Notes: generated from the letters alone by a model not told the origin. A stretch of DNA of 64,000 nucleotides from Rallus limicola (GCA_022605955.1 JAKCOZ010000018.1:8068001-8132000), one strand, 5' to 3'; counted from the first letter of the stretch, positions 26,301-38,640 are shown. Program-made: numbers and translations.

Positions 26301-28476
26301 ACAAACAGAGCATTTCATACTGGCAATAGAAACAGTTCTAAAATCTATTTTTTTGGCTGGTGATTAATCTCTTGGGAAGAATAACTAACTTTTAACATAT
26401 TTGCTCTGGTTCTCATGAAACAGAGGGAGTGTTAGCCCTGCCTTGAGATATTTGTGATTCTCTGTGCTGCCCTGCCCTGGCAATTCTCTTCAACATGAGA
26501 CAACAGAAGCAAGGTGAACTGGCCAGGAGATAGAGGAGATGTGCACAGCCCTGCCCAGGTTCTTCACAGCCCCCACCGTAGCAGCTCTTCAGGTCCAGAC
26601 CAGATGACCTTGAAAAGGGAGAGATGATCTTCTTGTGCTGTTAGACTTGGTCCATAAGGATTGAGCCAAAACTCCATTTTACCTGTGAGGGGAATAAACA
26701 CCCACATTTGAAACACGCAAAGATGCCACTGTCTCAATAGGAACTCTCAATTCCTTGACACTTTGTACATTTTAAAATACAGTGTTGCATGTTGCCAACT
26801 AATTAAAGAAATCAGTCAGGCTGCCTTCACAAAAACACCGTTGGTGTAGAAACTCAATTACTAGGGAAAATACTGGATGTATGGGAAGTTATCTGTGGAT
26901 GCTAATGCTATAGCTAGATGCTGTAGAGGAAAATTTATGCCCATAGTTGATTGCAGGCATAAAATTAGAGCCTGTTTATTTTTTGCAAGAAGATCAATGG
27001 TATCCATAATTTTCAAGCTGCAAAGTTGAAAAAGTAGTTAAATATATAGATAGAAAACTTCCAGTGACAGGAAAACAGGCTGGCAAACTGGTTTTGCTGA
27101 CTGGTGTTTGCTGTGATCACTGGTGTTGTCATTTTCCAGCAGGTTGGCCACTGGCAACCAGTGTCACTGAAATGCCAAGACTAATTAAAAATGTGATTTC
27201 CTCCAATGTCTTGGATTATACTTGCTGGGACATGTTTCTTGCCATGTGAATGTCTCACCAAGCTGAGCTAAAGCCAGAAGTGCGTGAGATTTTCTGGCTG
27301 CCTCAATTTCCAAAAGTGCTTATAGTAAACATTTTATATTAGCTGAAGCATTAAAGTTTTTAAATGCCTAAAGACTGTTCTAACATCCAAGAATTGACCA
27401 GGGAGAGGTTTGGTTTATTTGGGCATCAGACTGTGGGCTTAAAATATTTTAGGCGAGTTCTTTAGTGTCACCTCCTCTGTGTCTGATTGATGCTTAACAC
27501 ACTGCATCCCAGTTCTGGCCAGGATCTCCTGAAACTTTCAACACATATAACAGTGTGTGTGCTGTGTTAAACCTTGACTTACTGCTACAAACATCTGCAC
27601 TTGTTTACATGATGCCCTGGAAAAGTGTAGTGTTTTCTGTCTCTTATTGTGCCACAGTCTTTTTGTGTCTTCTGATGAAATTCCCTCAATCATTCTCCCA
27701 GCAGCAGGGAATACCCTAAATAACACCAACCACCTACAATAAAACAAGGGGGATGTCAGGGCTGGGGGACAAGCGTTCAAAAGCCTCCCCTGTGCTTTGG
27801 TCTTTCAGGCCATAGCATCAGAGAGAATGTAATTGATGTCTGCATGGGGACAAGTCACAGGCACATCCTTTTAAATGGGTTTGAAGCCTCAGTGATTAGT
27901 AACAGATTATAGAATATCTCTCTGGGGAGCCTGCGCTGCATATCTCCGTCAAGCACAAATGGGTTTGAATTGCATGCAGACGGGAGGCATTAATTAGTGA
28001 TTTACACCCGGTTTCTCCTGGGGACAGCCTGATTGCCACACGCCTGGGAATCAGAACAAAAGGACTGGGAGAAAGACTGGCTTGCTGGAGCCCTGCTACC
28101 ACTCCGTTAGCACAGTGCTGGAGCTGGAATAGTGAAAGCCACCTTCTGTGCTACACCAGGAGATGCAGGCTGGACTCAGAACCAGCCCTGCCTCTTTTAA
28201 TCCTCTGTCCTTTCTTGGCAAAAACTGTTAAGCCAATGTGCTGTCTGCCCTTTCGTTTCTGGATGCCTTTGCAAACAACTGAAGTGCCCTTAGCAAACCT
28301 CTAAGACAGTAAGGCTTGTTACTGGTATCACTAACAATTCTACTGCTTAGGATAACATGCCCACAGGATGCAACTGAGGCTTCTGCAAGTTATTGTATAA
28401 CATTAAGTGGTTCCCCAAAATAGCCATAATTAAAGGTTTAACCAGTGGCTTTCCCAAGCATTCTCCATCAGTCAGG
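23320..28476. other. unique non-coding DNA, no gene recognised
   Basis: No gene or further repeat recognised. The stretch 25700-27060 is AT-leaning and poor in open frames. The block near 27930-28020 contains a GCATTAATTAGTGATTTA segment that resembles homeodomain-type binding sequence; this is noted as a possible conserved element. A CTGTTCTTTTCACAG sequence near 23449 is a good 3' splice-site match but has no clear exon behind it. Confidence 0.55.
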
Positions 28477-28535
28477 CACAGAATCATAGAATGATTTAAG
28501 GCTGGAAAATACCTTTAAGATCATCAAGTCCAACA
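28477..28535 (-). mobile_element. CR1 LINE fragment, extreme 3' end
   Basis: On the plus strand this reads CACAGAATCATAGAATGATT, then a GGCTGGAAAATACC block, then TTTAAGATCATCAAGTCCAA. This is the reverse complement of a CR1 3' end with its octamer tail. Only about 60 bases survive. It belongs to the same general tail type as the copy at 5058-5119, and differs from the GGACCCGATGATCTC type at 28790 and 60765. Confidence 0.88.
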
Positions 28536-28789
28536 TTCAAGTCTATAACGTTTTATTGCTGCCTGAAATATGCAATAAAAGTTCTCTGACTAATGCTGCT
28601 CCTTACCAGTGCAGGAGATGAGAAGCTGTGAGGGTTTCCAAGGTCATTTGAGGCAGCAGCAGGAGCAGCAAGGTGTGGACACTTCCCAGCCTCCCCACCC
28701 TCCCCAGCAGTCATGGACTACGGATGTTCTTTTTAAAAAATATCATTTTCTGGGTGAAGAAGAAATATAGTCTTGGCGAGAAACTCCGG

Positions 28790-29003
28790 GAGAGACGACT
28801 TTTTCACAGTGAGGGTGACGGAGCAGTGGAATAGGCTGCCCAGGGAGGTGGTGGAGTCTCCTTCTCTGGAGATATTCAAGTCTCGTCTGGACGCCTATCT
28901 ATGTAGTATGAGATAGGGAGCCTGCTTTGGCAGGGGGGTTGGACCCGATGATCTCTTGAGGTCCCTTCCAACCCCTAAGATTCTGTGATTCTGTGATTCT
29001 GTG
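28790..29003 (+). mobile_element. CR1 LINE fragment, 3' end
   Basis: Clear CR1 3' untranslated region on the plus strand. In order it shows TTTTCACAGTGAGGGTGACG, a GGAATAGGCTGCCCAGGGAG block, GTCTCCTTCTCTGGAGATAT, a GTCTGGACGCCTATCT block, GGGGGGTTGGACCCGATGAT, CTTGAGGTCCCTTCCAACCC, and a tail of ATTCTGTG octamers. The boundary on the left is uncertain; weak similarity may reach back to about 28750. It is 5'-truncated and keeps no coding part. It is well preserved, so it is younger than the short fragments in this window. Confidence 0.95.
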
Positions 29004-32000
29004 ACACTGTAGACTGCCTCATGTGATCTACACCAGCAGGATACGCACAGGGAAGAGCCTGCAGCACAGTGCTCCTCCCGCAGCTTTACATTTCACTTGC
29101 TTTGGTTACCTTAGGAATGGCAGCAGTATTTTGTTATGTCTTTTTCTACTTAACTGAGCCGGCCTTGCTGTGTAATTTTTATTTTACAGTTAATGGTAGA
29201 CTATGGCTATGTCACAACTTCAGTCTCTCCTTAAAATGTTGCATAAGCAGCTTACCAGCTGCAACAGGAGTTTGGTGGAGGGAAACGTAGGTGAACCCTT
29301 CTGAAGCACCAACAACACTATCACCTGAGAATACTTTCCTTAGATTTTGGGATGCTTTTCCCTAAAATTCCACTACATATCTAGAATGTATAGAAGACCA
29401 TCCATTCCATCTCCTTCACTCTCCTTCCTCCTCTTTGCCTTTGTTTCTCACTACTTTCTCCAGATTCTACAAACCAGCCAAGTATAACACTGCTGACTGA
29501 TAATGTAAGAAATGCACTCATTACTTTCCGTTTTCTCAGCTCCATTCTCACTGAATGGAGGATAAATGCAGCTTGCCTCAAAACCAAGCGGGGATGCTTC
29601 AGAAGGATGGCTCACACTCTCCCTCCATGTAGCAGCCTGGTAAGATTTACCAATGCTGGGTCGATGCAGAGAAAATAAAGTTCCCAAGATGCTTTTCCCT
29701 CCAGAGACTCAACCTTTTCGTGGCTCACAGCTCTTCCTCATCCCCCACAGCTGCAAAGGATTTCTCTCCCAGCTCCACAAATATTTATTCAAACAGACAG
29801 CTTTAGACATCCATGTTTCAAATGGTATCACTCATAATTTGCTTTTTCCCCCCATTTTCTCATCCCTGCTGAGCAGTGAGCCTGCTTGTGCAAGTGTTCA
29901 TTGTGTGTATTTTGATGGCTGGAAGATGTAAGGAGCCATACAGGTCTTCAAAGTAACCATTGTTCCTGCAGCTGGTAACCTTTCCTGGAAGAGGGAGGGT
30001 TTGCTAGAAGGTGAACGGGAAGTGTACTGACACCACCTGACTGGAAGTGGTGCTGAACAGCAAATTGCCCCAATCGATTTTCCAGCCCAGTGTTTGCTCT
30101 TTTTCAGAGTGCTAAAGAGAAACAGGAGGAGCTGGAGAAGTTAAGAAAGGCAGGAAGCCCTGATGAGAAATGCCTTACTCACTGCTTTCAAAGCCCTACA
30201 GCCAGATCAGGGTGCTTCTGGAATAGTTACTGGAGTCCTGCCTCCTCCTGAGGCGAGAGCCAGTGCGATTCACCCAGAGACACAGGCAGCTATGGGTGAA
30301 TCCCGTGCAGAAAAGAGGCAGGCATGGCTGACCCAGCCACTCACTCTGACAGGCTGCAGCAACCATGTTCTCTTCAGACACAGCTTAGGGAGCACAAAGT
30401 CTTCTTGGGAAGCAAAAAACCTAGCGTGAGAATGGATCCAGCAGAAAACCAGGGCAGATGTTGATTGCTGAACAGTGCAGATGTGTGGGTATTCTGCTTG
30501 GGCCTAGGCTGGCTGCCCATAGGCAGGAATGGGAGACAGAGCTGGCGATGTCCCGGTGTGGCCCTGACACTCTTACTGCAAGGCCAAGAAAAAACAATTG
30601 AGCTCAAATGCTACCCTGTTTGGCTCCATAAAGACTGTGAATGTGTTTCTACAGCTAGTGCAGTTGCAAACATACTAATCCACTTGAACTCATGCTGCCA
30701 TCTCTAACACCAGCATGTGAGCCTGCTGCTGTGTTCAGGAGAGGGAAGTGATCCTATTTGACATGTTACTAGCAGCACAATGGAGGTGACATTTTACTGG
30801 CCCAAGCCACAGTAAATCACTATTTGATGTCCCAAAAAGGGACATCCTCAGGAGTCAGCCTGTAGTACTCTTTCCAGCCATGCTGGAAATTCCTAGGAGG
30901 GAACTTACCCTCTTGAATCCAAACTCAAAATGGTATCAAATGAGGAGGGGGGGACAGTATTTTTTCTTAAGAAGGATAACACTATTCTTCCAAAGGAAAG
31001 GCTGGGGGACACAAGTCTGAAACCTCTTAATATCATTCCTGATCCACTCCCTGCTGGCTGTTTCCAAGGAGGTGCCTTCATTTTTCTCTCAGGCATCCAA
31101 ATTTACTGAGTGTATGCTCTCACCCTGCACATATGAGTGCTTGCCCCGAAGCAGGAACTGGTGGCCTTGTCAGGAGTTGCCCACATCACCATGGCCTGAC
31201 CCCCCAGGCAGATGAAGGTGTCGGCTGGATCCACCTTGCTCCAAAACATTTCTTTTTTTTGCTCCTGCCCTTCACAAATTCTTTTTCAGCTACAGTTTCC
31301 AAAGTAAGGCAAACAGACATTACGCTGGGATGTCTTCCAATGCAAAGATGAGACATGTTGCTTTTCTTTAACCAGTTTGTTTAAGATATAGAAGCCAGTT
31401 CCACAGTGGGATTTGGCCCAGCTAGGCAATAGGGCCAAGTTCCCTTCCCCTAATAAATCACGGGCTGACTTGTGAGACTGTTTTTAAAGTACTGCTACAA
31501 AAACCCAGAGACATACTTCCCTTCCAGTACCTTCACCCAGGCAGAACCCCTGTGCCTTGAAGCCACAGCCACTCCACAAATCTACAGATGTGCATTGAGG
31601 ATCCCCTGTTGCACCCAGGCAGGCAAAAAAGCACACACTTCCTGGTGTTCCTGCACCTCCAATGGAAGAGGCCCTAGTGAAAACAGAAGCTGGAAGTACT
31701 TCCAAGTGTCCAAAATGCTTCTGTGCTATATGTCACTTGGAGGTTTGCTTTCAGCCTCACTGCAGCCTCCTGGGCTACCTCCTGTAGTATGTCATATAGG
31801 GCCTCATGGTATGGACCTGGGTGGCAAGAATACAGCCCTAGCAATGAGAGGCATTATAGGGAAGAGACGTGTCTGTCTTACTTGCTCTCAGATGAAGGGT
31901 GACAGCACTGATGTATTAAAAAGGTCCTGGCCTCTCCATATTTTCAAATCTCTTTCCCTTCCTCTCACAGATGAAGGCCTCTGAACTGTCAGCATCCATG

Positions 32001-33348
32001 TCATCTGCTTAGGTCTCTGGATGTGCAATACTGGGGAAGTTATTTTTAGCATCATTTTCAACAGATGATGGAAACTTTCTGTCATTTCCACAAACATAAA
32101 ATGATTCTGGCCAATGGCCAAGCATTTCTGACTTCTTTTGAACTGGATTCTCATCACCAGCCCCTATAACTTTAATATTTCTTTTAACTGTCTGCTCCTT
32201 CAAAACAGTGAGCAGCAAGGGAGAACATTTCACTGCCTGTGGTTAGAAACTGAAAGTGCAAAAGAAGTCTTAGTACTCTGCTGAGAAAGTGCAAATCAGA
32301 AACTGGGAAGACAGAAATGTCCTTGAAAGTCAATGCTCAAGAACCAGAAAAGATTCACATTCTCTGCATGCACTTTCTTAAAAGAGGGTTGGGATTATGG
32401 GGCCAGGAGAGAAGTTCTGCTGCAATCTAGAGAAATTGGACAATGTGACAGGGTAACACACACCCCAAGCTCTGTAACAAACACATCAGCTACCTACAAT
32501 GTCATACAAGAAGTTTTGCCATCCTGAACACGGTGGCATTAGTTCTTTTTACTTTCAAGATAGTTTATTTTAAAAGAGTTTGCCTTAGAAGTCCTTTTAA
32601 GATAGGCTCATTGAGAAATTACTCTGGAACATTTATTCTCACTGATAACACAGAGCATTTGGCTTCAAGCCTAACAACACACCAGTTGTGAATTAATTCA
32701 GCGATAATCTTTATCAGTCTGTGGTATACACAGCAGTAAACCTCCACCGCAAGTAGTTGTCTAACTGGAGCGACGGTGAGGCATTAAATCAACCTCAAAA
32801 AGCTGTTTATTTCATGCATCCTACCCTGCAGCAAGGCTTACAGAGCCTGGGCAACAAACTTCCAGAAAAAGAGATCTAAATTGGGAACCTGGGCGTTGAA
32901 GCTCCTGATGTAAAAGCAGCATGGACGGTGGTGGTGGGCTCAGTGCTACACCATTCCAAGGGCTCAGCAGCCAGCTGCTTCCCAAGGGGCTGGCTGCAGC
33001 TGGCCAGTAGCCCTGCAGCTCATCTCTGGACATGAATTGGAGCTGATCCTTGTAAGAGCACATAGTGAAATACTTCTTCCCTCTTCACACATGGTGTGTT
33101 TCTGATGGGGACCCTGAAGCACTAATAAATGCCTAGGTACTGCCTCTGCAGCCAGGCATCGATTCCTGATGTAGCTCTGAGGCAGCTTGGAGATCTGGCA
33201 CGAGGTGGGGTCTGAGGAAAGCAGCCAGACTCGCCGGGTTTGCAGAAGGCAGGCTGGGCTGAGACACAGGCAGGACCTCTGCAAGCCCCAGCCAGGCCGG
33301 GCAGTTGTACAGACATCATCTCACCATGCTTTGTGTTTTGTCTTTGGG

Positions 33349-33366
33349 TTTTTTTTTTTTTTTTTT
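33349..33366. repeat. poly(T) run
   Basis: Eighteen consecutive T residues in a T/G-rich context. No retrogene body is recognised on the right that would make this the poly(A) tail of a minus-strand insertion. Confidence 0.9.
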
Positions 33367-34121
33367 CTTGTTGCTTTTGGGTTTTTCGTGGATTCTATAG
33401 ATTGGTTTTCCAAACTTGGCATTCAGGTGATTGAGGGGTTTAGGTACTTCTGCAGAGAAAATCAAGCCGGCTGCCAGCAGTTCCTGTCACAGCAGTATCA
33501 CAGTCAATTAAGGATGATTTGGAGATTGCCCTTAGCAAAACCATGGTTGTTAATTTCTTTTAGCTATCTAGGATCTGGAGGTTCCTATTTTTAAATTTTC
33601 TCCTTTCTCCTAATTGCTGACTGTTTCTGAGCTGTTTTCTGACTGGGGACTGGTTACTTGACATAAAAGCCTCATCATGTGGGCAGCATCACAGCTTGTG
33701 AGGCTGGTGGGTAACTGTGAGCACCCAGTCTTGTCTACAGACCTAAAAATACCCAAAAGGACCAGCAAATCCCATTGCCAAAAAGCCATAGCAAAAGCAC
33801 CTGCTTTTTTTGCCTTATGAATACTTGAGGCCAAGAAGATTTCCATTGCTGTTCTTCAGCTTGACTATGGCTTCATCAGTCAGTTCCTTGAGCCTTGGTG
33901 TTGGTTATGGACAGATAAGCAGGATGTGTTGTTCATCCTGAACCAAACTGACTCGTTCTGCTACTTACTGGACTGGGAATAGGAGTGTCCCATCCTCTCT
34001 AAAGTAGGACGTTTTGTCCTAGGGACTAAAATACATGCTGCTCATTCTGATCAAGCAAATTAAGAGTCCAAATATTTTAATGGCTTTTCTTTTTTCTTTT
34101 TTTCCTTTTTTTCCCCTCCAG

Positions 34122-34394
34122 AATACCAAGAACCCACAGAACAATTATCTGGGGCCAGGATACTTTTGTTTCCTAAGCGGACTGTCTGTGCTAATGACTC
34201 GCCACTTGTCAACAGGAACCAAGTTTCCATGGTGTATGAAGGGAGAAACCATGGCATTTTGGCATATTTCACCCAGCTCAAATCAACTACCTCTGAGAAT
34301 AATACCGTGGGAGAGAGATTGGTTGAATAAAATAATTGGAAAAAAGCAGAATTTATTCCCAGTTTCCTTTCCGCTCCAGCCACAGTGTACATAA
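34122..34394 (+). other. possible terminal exon, unidentified
   Basis: A 37-base, almost pure pyrimidine tract (34085-34119) ends in CCAG at 34118-34121, a strong 3' splice-site match. Directly behind it a frame stays open for 90 codons to TAA at 34392-34394. The start is chosen because the base after the AG is also in frame. The peptide has no domain I recognise. The opposite strand is open over the same stretch (34060-34392), which weakens the case, since stop-free composition alone could explain both. No good splice donor or promoter is seen nearby. Confidence 0.15.
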
Positions 34395-36881
34395 CTGCAA
34401 CACTTGTATAAATTGTTTAGGGAAGAGGCTCATCCTCCCATGTACTTAGGATTTTGGCTTTCAGTTCAGATGGACCAGTAATTAGGCCTTCTTAATGTCA
34501 TTTATTTATGATGGGTCTCTTGGGAATTCTTTATGATTTGGAAACATTTGCAGTGGAAGAAGTCATATTGGTCCCTATTGCTTTTTAAAAATATATTTTT
34601 ATTTTTTAGCACAAAATATAATATCATTAAATATAATGTTAACATGCTAACATTAAAAAAGCATCTTCTGCCACTAACATTACAATAGCATAATAGTGCA
34701 GTATCACAGTGGTAGATTATACTCACTAAGAGAACAATGTGAGTTTTGGCATGCTTTCACCAGATAATTTTTTCCTAAAAAATGCACTCAGGTTGCAGCC
34801 AAATTAATGTGTCAGGCAAAGGGTAGTCAAATGGAGACTGCACATTTTGTATCTGATAATGTCAGCATAAATGTTTCATTATTCCATCTACTTTTGTTAA
34901 TGTCCACCACAGCTGCCATCAATAAGGTAATCTTTGCCGACCGTTACCATCCAGGTGCTCTCTGAGATAACACAGTTCATCTCTATACATACACTGCAAA
35001 ATAACTCTGGGGTATTTCCAGATGCAGCTTAGTGGAGTCTGTTGGCAGATGCTATTTTTTTTTAATACAATTTGCTATACACAAATTATCAAACAATTCC
35101 TGGATAATCTGAGACCTTGAATAACTTGGGCCATACATATATAAATATTAATTCTACCCACGGTTCACACCAAAATGTCATTACCTGCCAATTTAGCATA
35201 ATGTTACACAAGCATTTTTCAAGTTCCTAAAGGTTTTTGTCTACCAGACATGTAAGTACTGAGTTTGCTTTGAGGAGACTGCTCTTTCTAAACTTGTAAG
35301 GCTGAGTTTATCTTTAGCAAACAGCCAATAGCTATTAGGACAAATATGCATGTCTCCAGCGTAATATGAACTCAGAAGCATTCTTTTTAAAAACCAAAAT
35401 AAATTCCTGAATTTGATACAATTCCCTATCTCCAGGACTTCAAGTTAAACTTCAGGGCAAGCTGATTGTAAGCAAAGTCCTGATCCTTTTTACACAGCTC
35501 TCCAAAGGTTCCCCAGGCTGCTCCCTGCTGACTAAGTTGAAACTTTAGATTGTTAGAAGGTTTCCATATGTTCCACTTAAGATTACTCTGTAATTTTTTT
35601 ATAGCATAGAAAATTCCCACATTACTTTTCCATCCTTTTATTTATAAGACTCCTATGACCTCTTCTTAGTAGATGTAAGCTCATAAAACTTCTGTTGCCT
35701 AAAGAGAAGAGATTAGTGGGCATTACAGATGTTTAACTCTTCCAATTGGTCCTGGCTGCTGGACAATCTTTTCTTAGAGAGTGACGACAGAGGTTTTTAT
35801 GCATAGGTGTAGAGGAGTTGTTGTACCTGCAGTAGGACTACTTGCTGCCTGCACAGGATCAACAGCCCAGCTTTGCTTCTGTGTGTCAGGAAGCGAATGC
35901 ACAGAAGTCATTAGGAATTCCCCAGCGTGGTGCTACATGGCATTCTCTGATCCTCAGCTCAGGTGGTGAAAGGGCATTTTCTTGGCAAAACTTTGTGTAC
36001 GTCTGAGGGAGCCTGGACATGCAGAATGATCTCCCTGCTATGAAGAGAGGTAAAGGGGACTGAGTTGCAGCAGCAGGATTGGGAAGCAGATGTCTGCTGC
36101 TGGATACAGAAATGTGAGTCCAATCTGACCTGAATATAAATTGCTGTAAGTAGTCCATTTTCAGCAAAGAGCATCATTAACCAAGCAAGAAATTGAGCGT
36201 TTATTCCTTTATCAGGCAATAAATTATTATTTGCATAGTCTGCTGGCTGCAGGAACCCAGAGTGAGATGTTTTGCTGCTGTTTCAGACTGAAACTTGATG
36301 TGTGCTTTATATACTGGATTAATTCCTGGATTACTGGCATGGACAGCAGTTTCTGAGATGTTAATTAATGTCCCTAGGAAATAGGGTTGATATTCAGAGA
36401 AGTTCCTCAGAAAAGCTGGTTTATCACCCAAAATGGTAAAGTGGCTGGTGTCCTCCTGCTGTCAGCTCAGCCTGGTAACACAAGGCCACCTTCTCTGATG
36501 AGGTGATCAGAGCTGCTGCATAGGTGGGACATTTCAAGGGAAAACCCTAATAACCTTTGAACCAGAAAACAGTTCTTGTGGGAGCTGGATCTTCACTGTG
36601 TCGTATCTGGCTACCTCCTGCTGTGGGCCTATGTTGGTGAAGGCAGCACTATCCGCCTCTTCCTCTTCTGACCTCCATCCCTTGGTTGGTCTGGCTGGGT
36701 CAGCCCAGGCTCAGCCAGCTTTGTGGTAAGAGGAGATAGGGAAGAACTGCAACTGTAAGGAGGAGCGATAATGCTCTCACTGAAGTAATTTTCATTCAAA
36801 TCATTCTAAATCAAACCGTAACCACTGACTTGTCTTGCAGGGAGCTGGGCAGTAAAAGGCCTTCAGTTTCTTTGTCTTGAG

Positions 36882-36928
36882 TGTGGGGTTGGACAAGACA
36901 ACCTCCAGAAGTCCAGAGCTATTCCATC
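36882..36928 (+). mobile_element. probable CR1 LINE remnant
   Basis: The stretch GGGGTTGGACAAGACAACCT followed by CCAGAAGTCC resembles the GGGTTGGACTAGATGACCTC-type segment near the CR1 3' end. The octamer tail is missing or reduced to a weak ATTCC. Similarity is short, so this is a tentative call. Confidence 0.45.
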
Positions 36929-38504
36929 TTTATAACTAACACAGAGCAGTGAGAGCAGCAAACTAGAATTCAGGTAATTAGTTTGTGAAAATGATTAATT
37001 TATTGCATTAATTCCTTAGAAATCAAACATCACTCAGCCTTACAGATCAGATAAGCTGGGTTTTCACTTGATTTTCCTAAAAGCCCCAAAGGGGACTGAG
37101 ACTTTTCTGCCTTCAGTGAAGAGCTGCTTCTTCACTGACCCCCCTCTTCCTGCTTTTGATTGTGATTGTTTGTTAACTGATGGAAAACATTCTTAATGTG
37201 GTGGTATTTTTCACTTCCCTGGTATTTAATGAGACAGAACAGTGGGAGTAGAGGGAGAATGAGCTCCCTATTTAGTCTGTATCTAATTCAACGGAATAAA
37301 AGTTTTAAAAAGAAGTGCCTTGTCACCAGCTTATTTTTTCTTTTCTGCCCAAACAAAAGTACTTGAGAGCTGATATCTGCTGTGCAGGTGCACGTCTGCT
37401 CTTGCTAGAAATTTAGACATTTTTACTAAAACATACTAAAAATGTCAGATTCAGAGTATTTTTCTTGAAATAACGGGGGCAATTCCCTGCTCCCAGTATT
37501 CTCATTGCTGGCCACTGGCTAGTATCCTGGATAAGTTCAGTCCACCTTTTCAATTCCAACAACAAAACATAAATCTAACAACAGTACCTGTGCTTGAGAG
37601 CCATCAGTATGCCTGGAGCCCTTTGCATAGGGGAAACATGAATTATCTTTCCGCAGCAAAGCTATTGCATGAATTAATGTTCCTCCTTCATTTTCCCCAC
37701 ACAGTAATTTCACACTTGAGGGATAAAGCTTTCCTGGTCCCAGGGAGCTTCCCCCACTCCAGAGCCCAGCAGGATCCTGAATTTACATCAAATCAGTGCC
37801 TCAGTAAAGCCAACAAATGACAGCAAACAGACCTGGTACCGTAGGATGATCTGTGCCAGCCAGCATGTCCCTTTCCCTGTGTGGACAGGCTACTGCCAGC
37901 TGCTCTCCAGGCTCCAAGGCAGCCATGTGTCATCATTAACCACCTTGCTGTCTGAGTTAATTACAACAAACAGAGGCACAGCTCTGAGACAGTGGGCCAC
38001 AGGCAGCATTCACCACACTGAAACTTTTTGAGGACGCTCAGAGATCGTAGTCTATAGAAAACAAAAAAGAATTATAATCTTGCCCTAAAGCTTAGAATTC
38101 CTGGAAATGTATTGGTTTTCCAAACAGAGCCAAATTATGTTCCAGGTTTTACCAAGAGGGTAAAACCTGGGACAAAGCCCTCACTAAGTCTGGGTGTGGG
38201 GCAGTGTAAGAGAGAAGAGGTGTCTTCCTCCCTCACGCTGCCTTTCCCCAGGCTGCAGCAGAACACCATGAAGGGACTCAACCTTTTCAGCACTGGCACA
38301 TGAGAAATCTTGGCTCCTTGGAAGCAACTCATTTCAGTGTGCTAAAACAATCCCATTAAGATCTTATTTAAGGCAGTTGCATGGTGTCTTCCCTGTGACT
38401 GTGGAAGTTAAATCCAACAGCATTTGTCTCAAAGCTCATGCTTCACACAAGTGTAGCAGCTTTCCCAGAAGTGCCAGAGGGTCTCACCCAGCATCTTGCA
38501 CCAG
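36929..38504. other. unique non-coding DNA with a strong inverted repeat
   Basis: No gene recognised. A TAATTA-rich stretch lies at 36965-37020. The main structure is the hairpin at 38139-38173, listed separately. Confidence 0.55.
38139..38173. repeat. 15-bp inverted repeat, 5-base loop
   Basis: CCAGGTTTTACC (38142-38153) and GGTAAAACCTGG (38159-38170) are exact reverse complements separated by AAGAG. The stem extends outward by one G-T wobble and two more pairs, and possibly a further T-A pair. It is the best perfect hairpin I found in the window. It is too short for a normal microRNA precursor, and flanking bases do not continue the stem. It may be chance, a remnant of an inverted-repeat transposon, or a cruciform-prone site. 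Confidence 0.85.
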
Positions 38505-38640
38505 TAAATCTCAATGTACTTCACACAGCAGAGAAGTTTCATTATCCCCATTTTTTAGATGGGGAAACTGAGGTGCACAGGAAGGTGACAGCTGGCTGAC
38601 TAGCAAGCCCAGGAAGCCAGTGCATTTCTGACCCACTGGG
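38505..38640 (+). mobile_element. MIR-like ancient SINE fragment
   Basis: The core reads CATTATCCCCATTTTTTAGA, then TGGGGAAACTGAGGTGCACA, then a GGAAGGTGAC block and a CTAGCAAGCCCAGGAAGCCAG segment. This follows the MIR 3' order: TTATCCCCATTTTACAGATG, GAAACTGAGGC-CAGAGAGG, a tcacacaGCTAGtaAG block, then a GAaCCCAGG-like end. MIR elements are tRNA-derived SINEs mobilised by L2 long before birds arose. Alternatively it is the related L2 3' end. The left border is not clear. Confidence 0.65.

Larger units (their letters stand above)
29004..36881. other. unique non-coding DNA, no gene recognised
   Basis: No named gene. A T-run of 18 lies at 33349-33366. The best exon-like signal is at 34085-34394 and is listed separately. 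From about 34500 to 35700 the sequence is AT-rich and low in open frames, with a less repetitive, varied texture that could be conserved non-coding DNA. A 170-codon plus-strand frame at 31472-31984 shows no domain. Confidence 0.55.
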
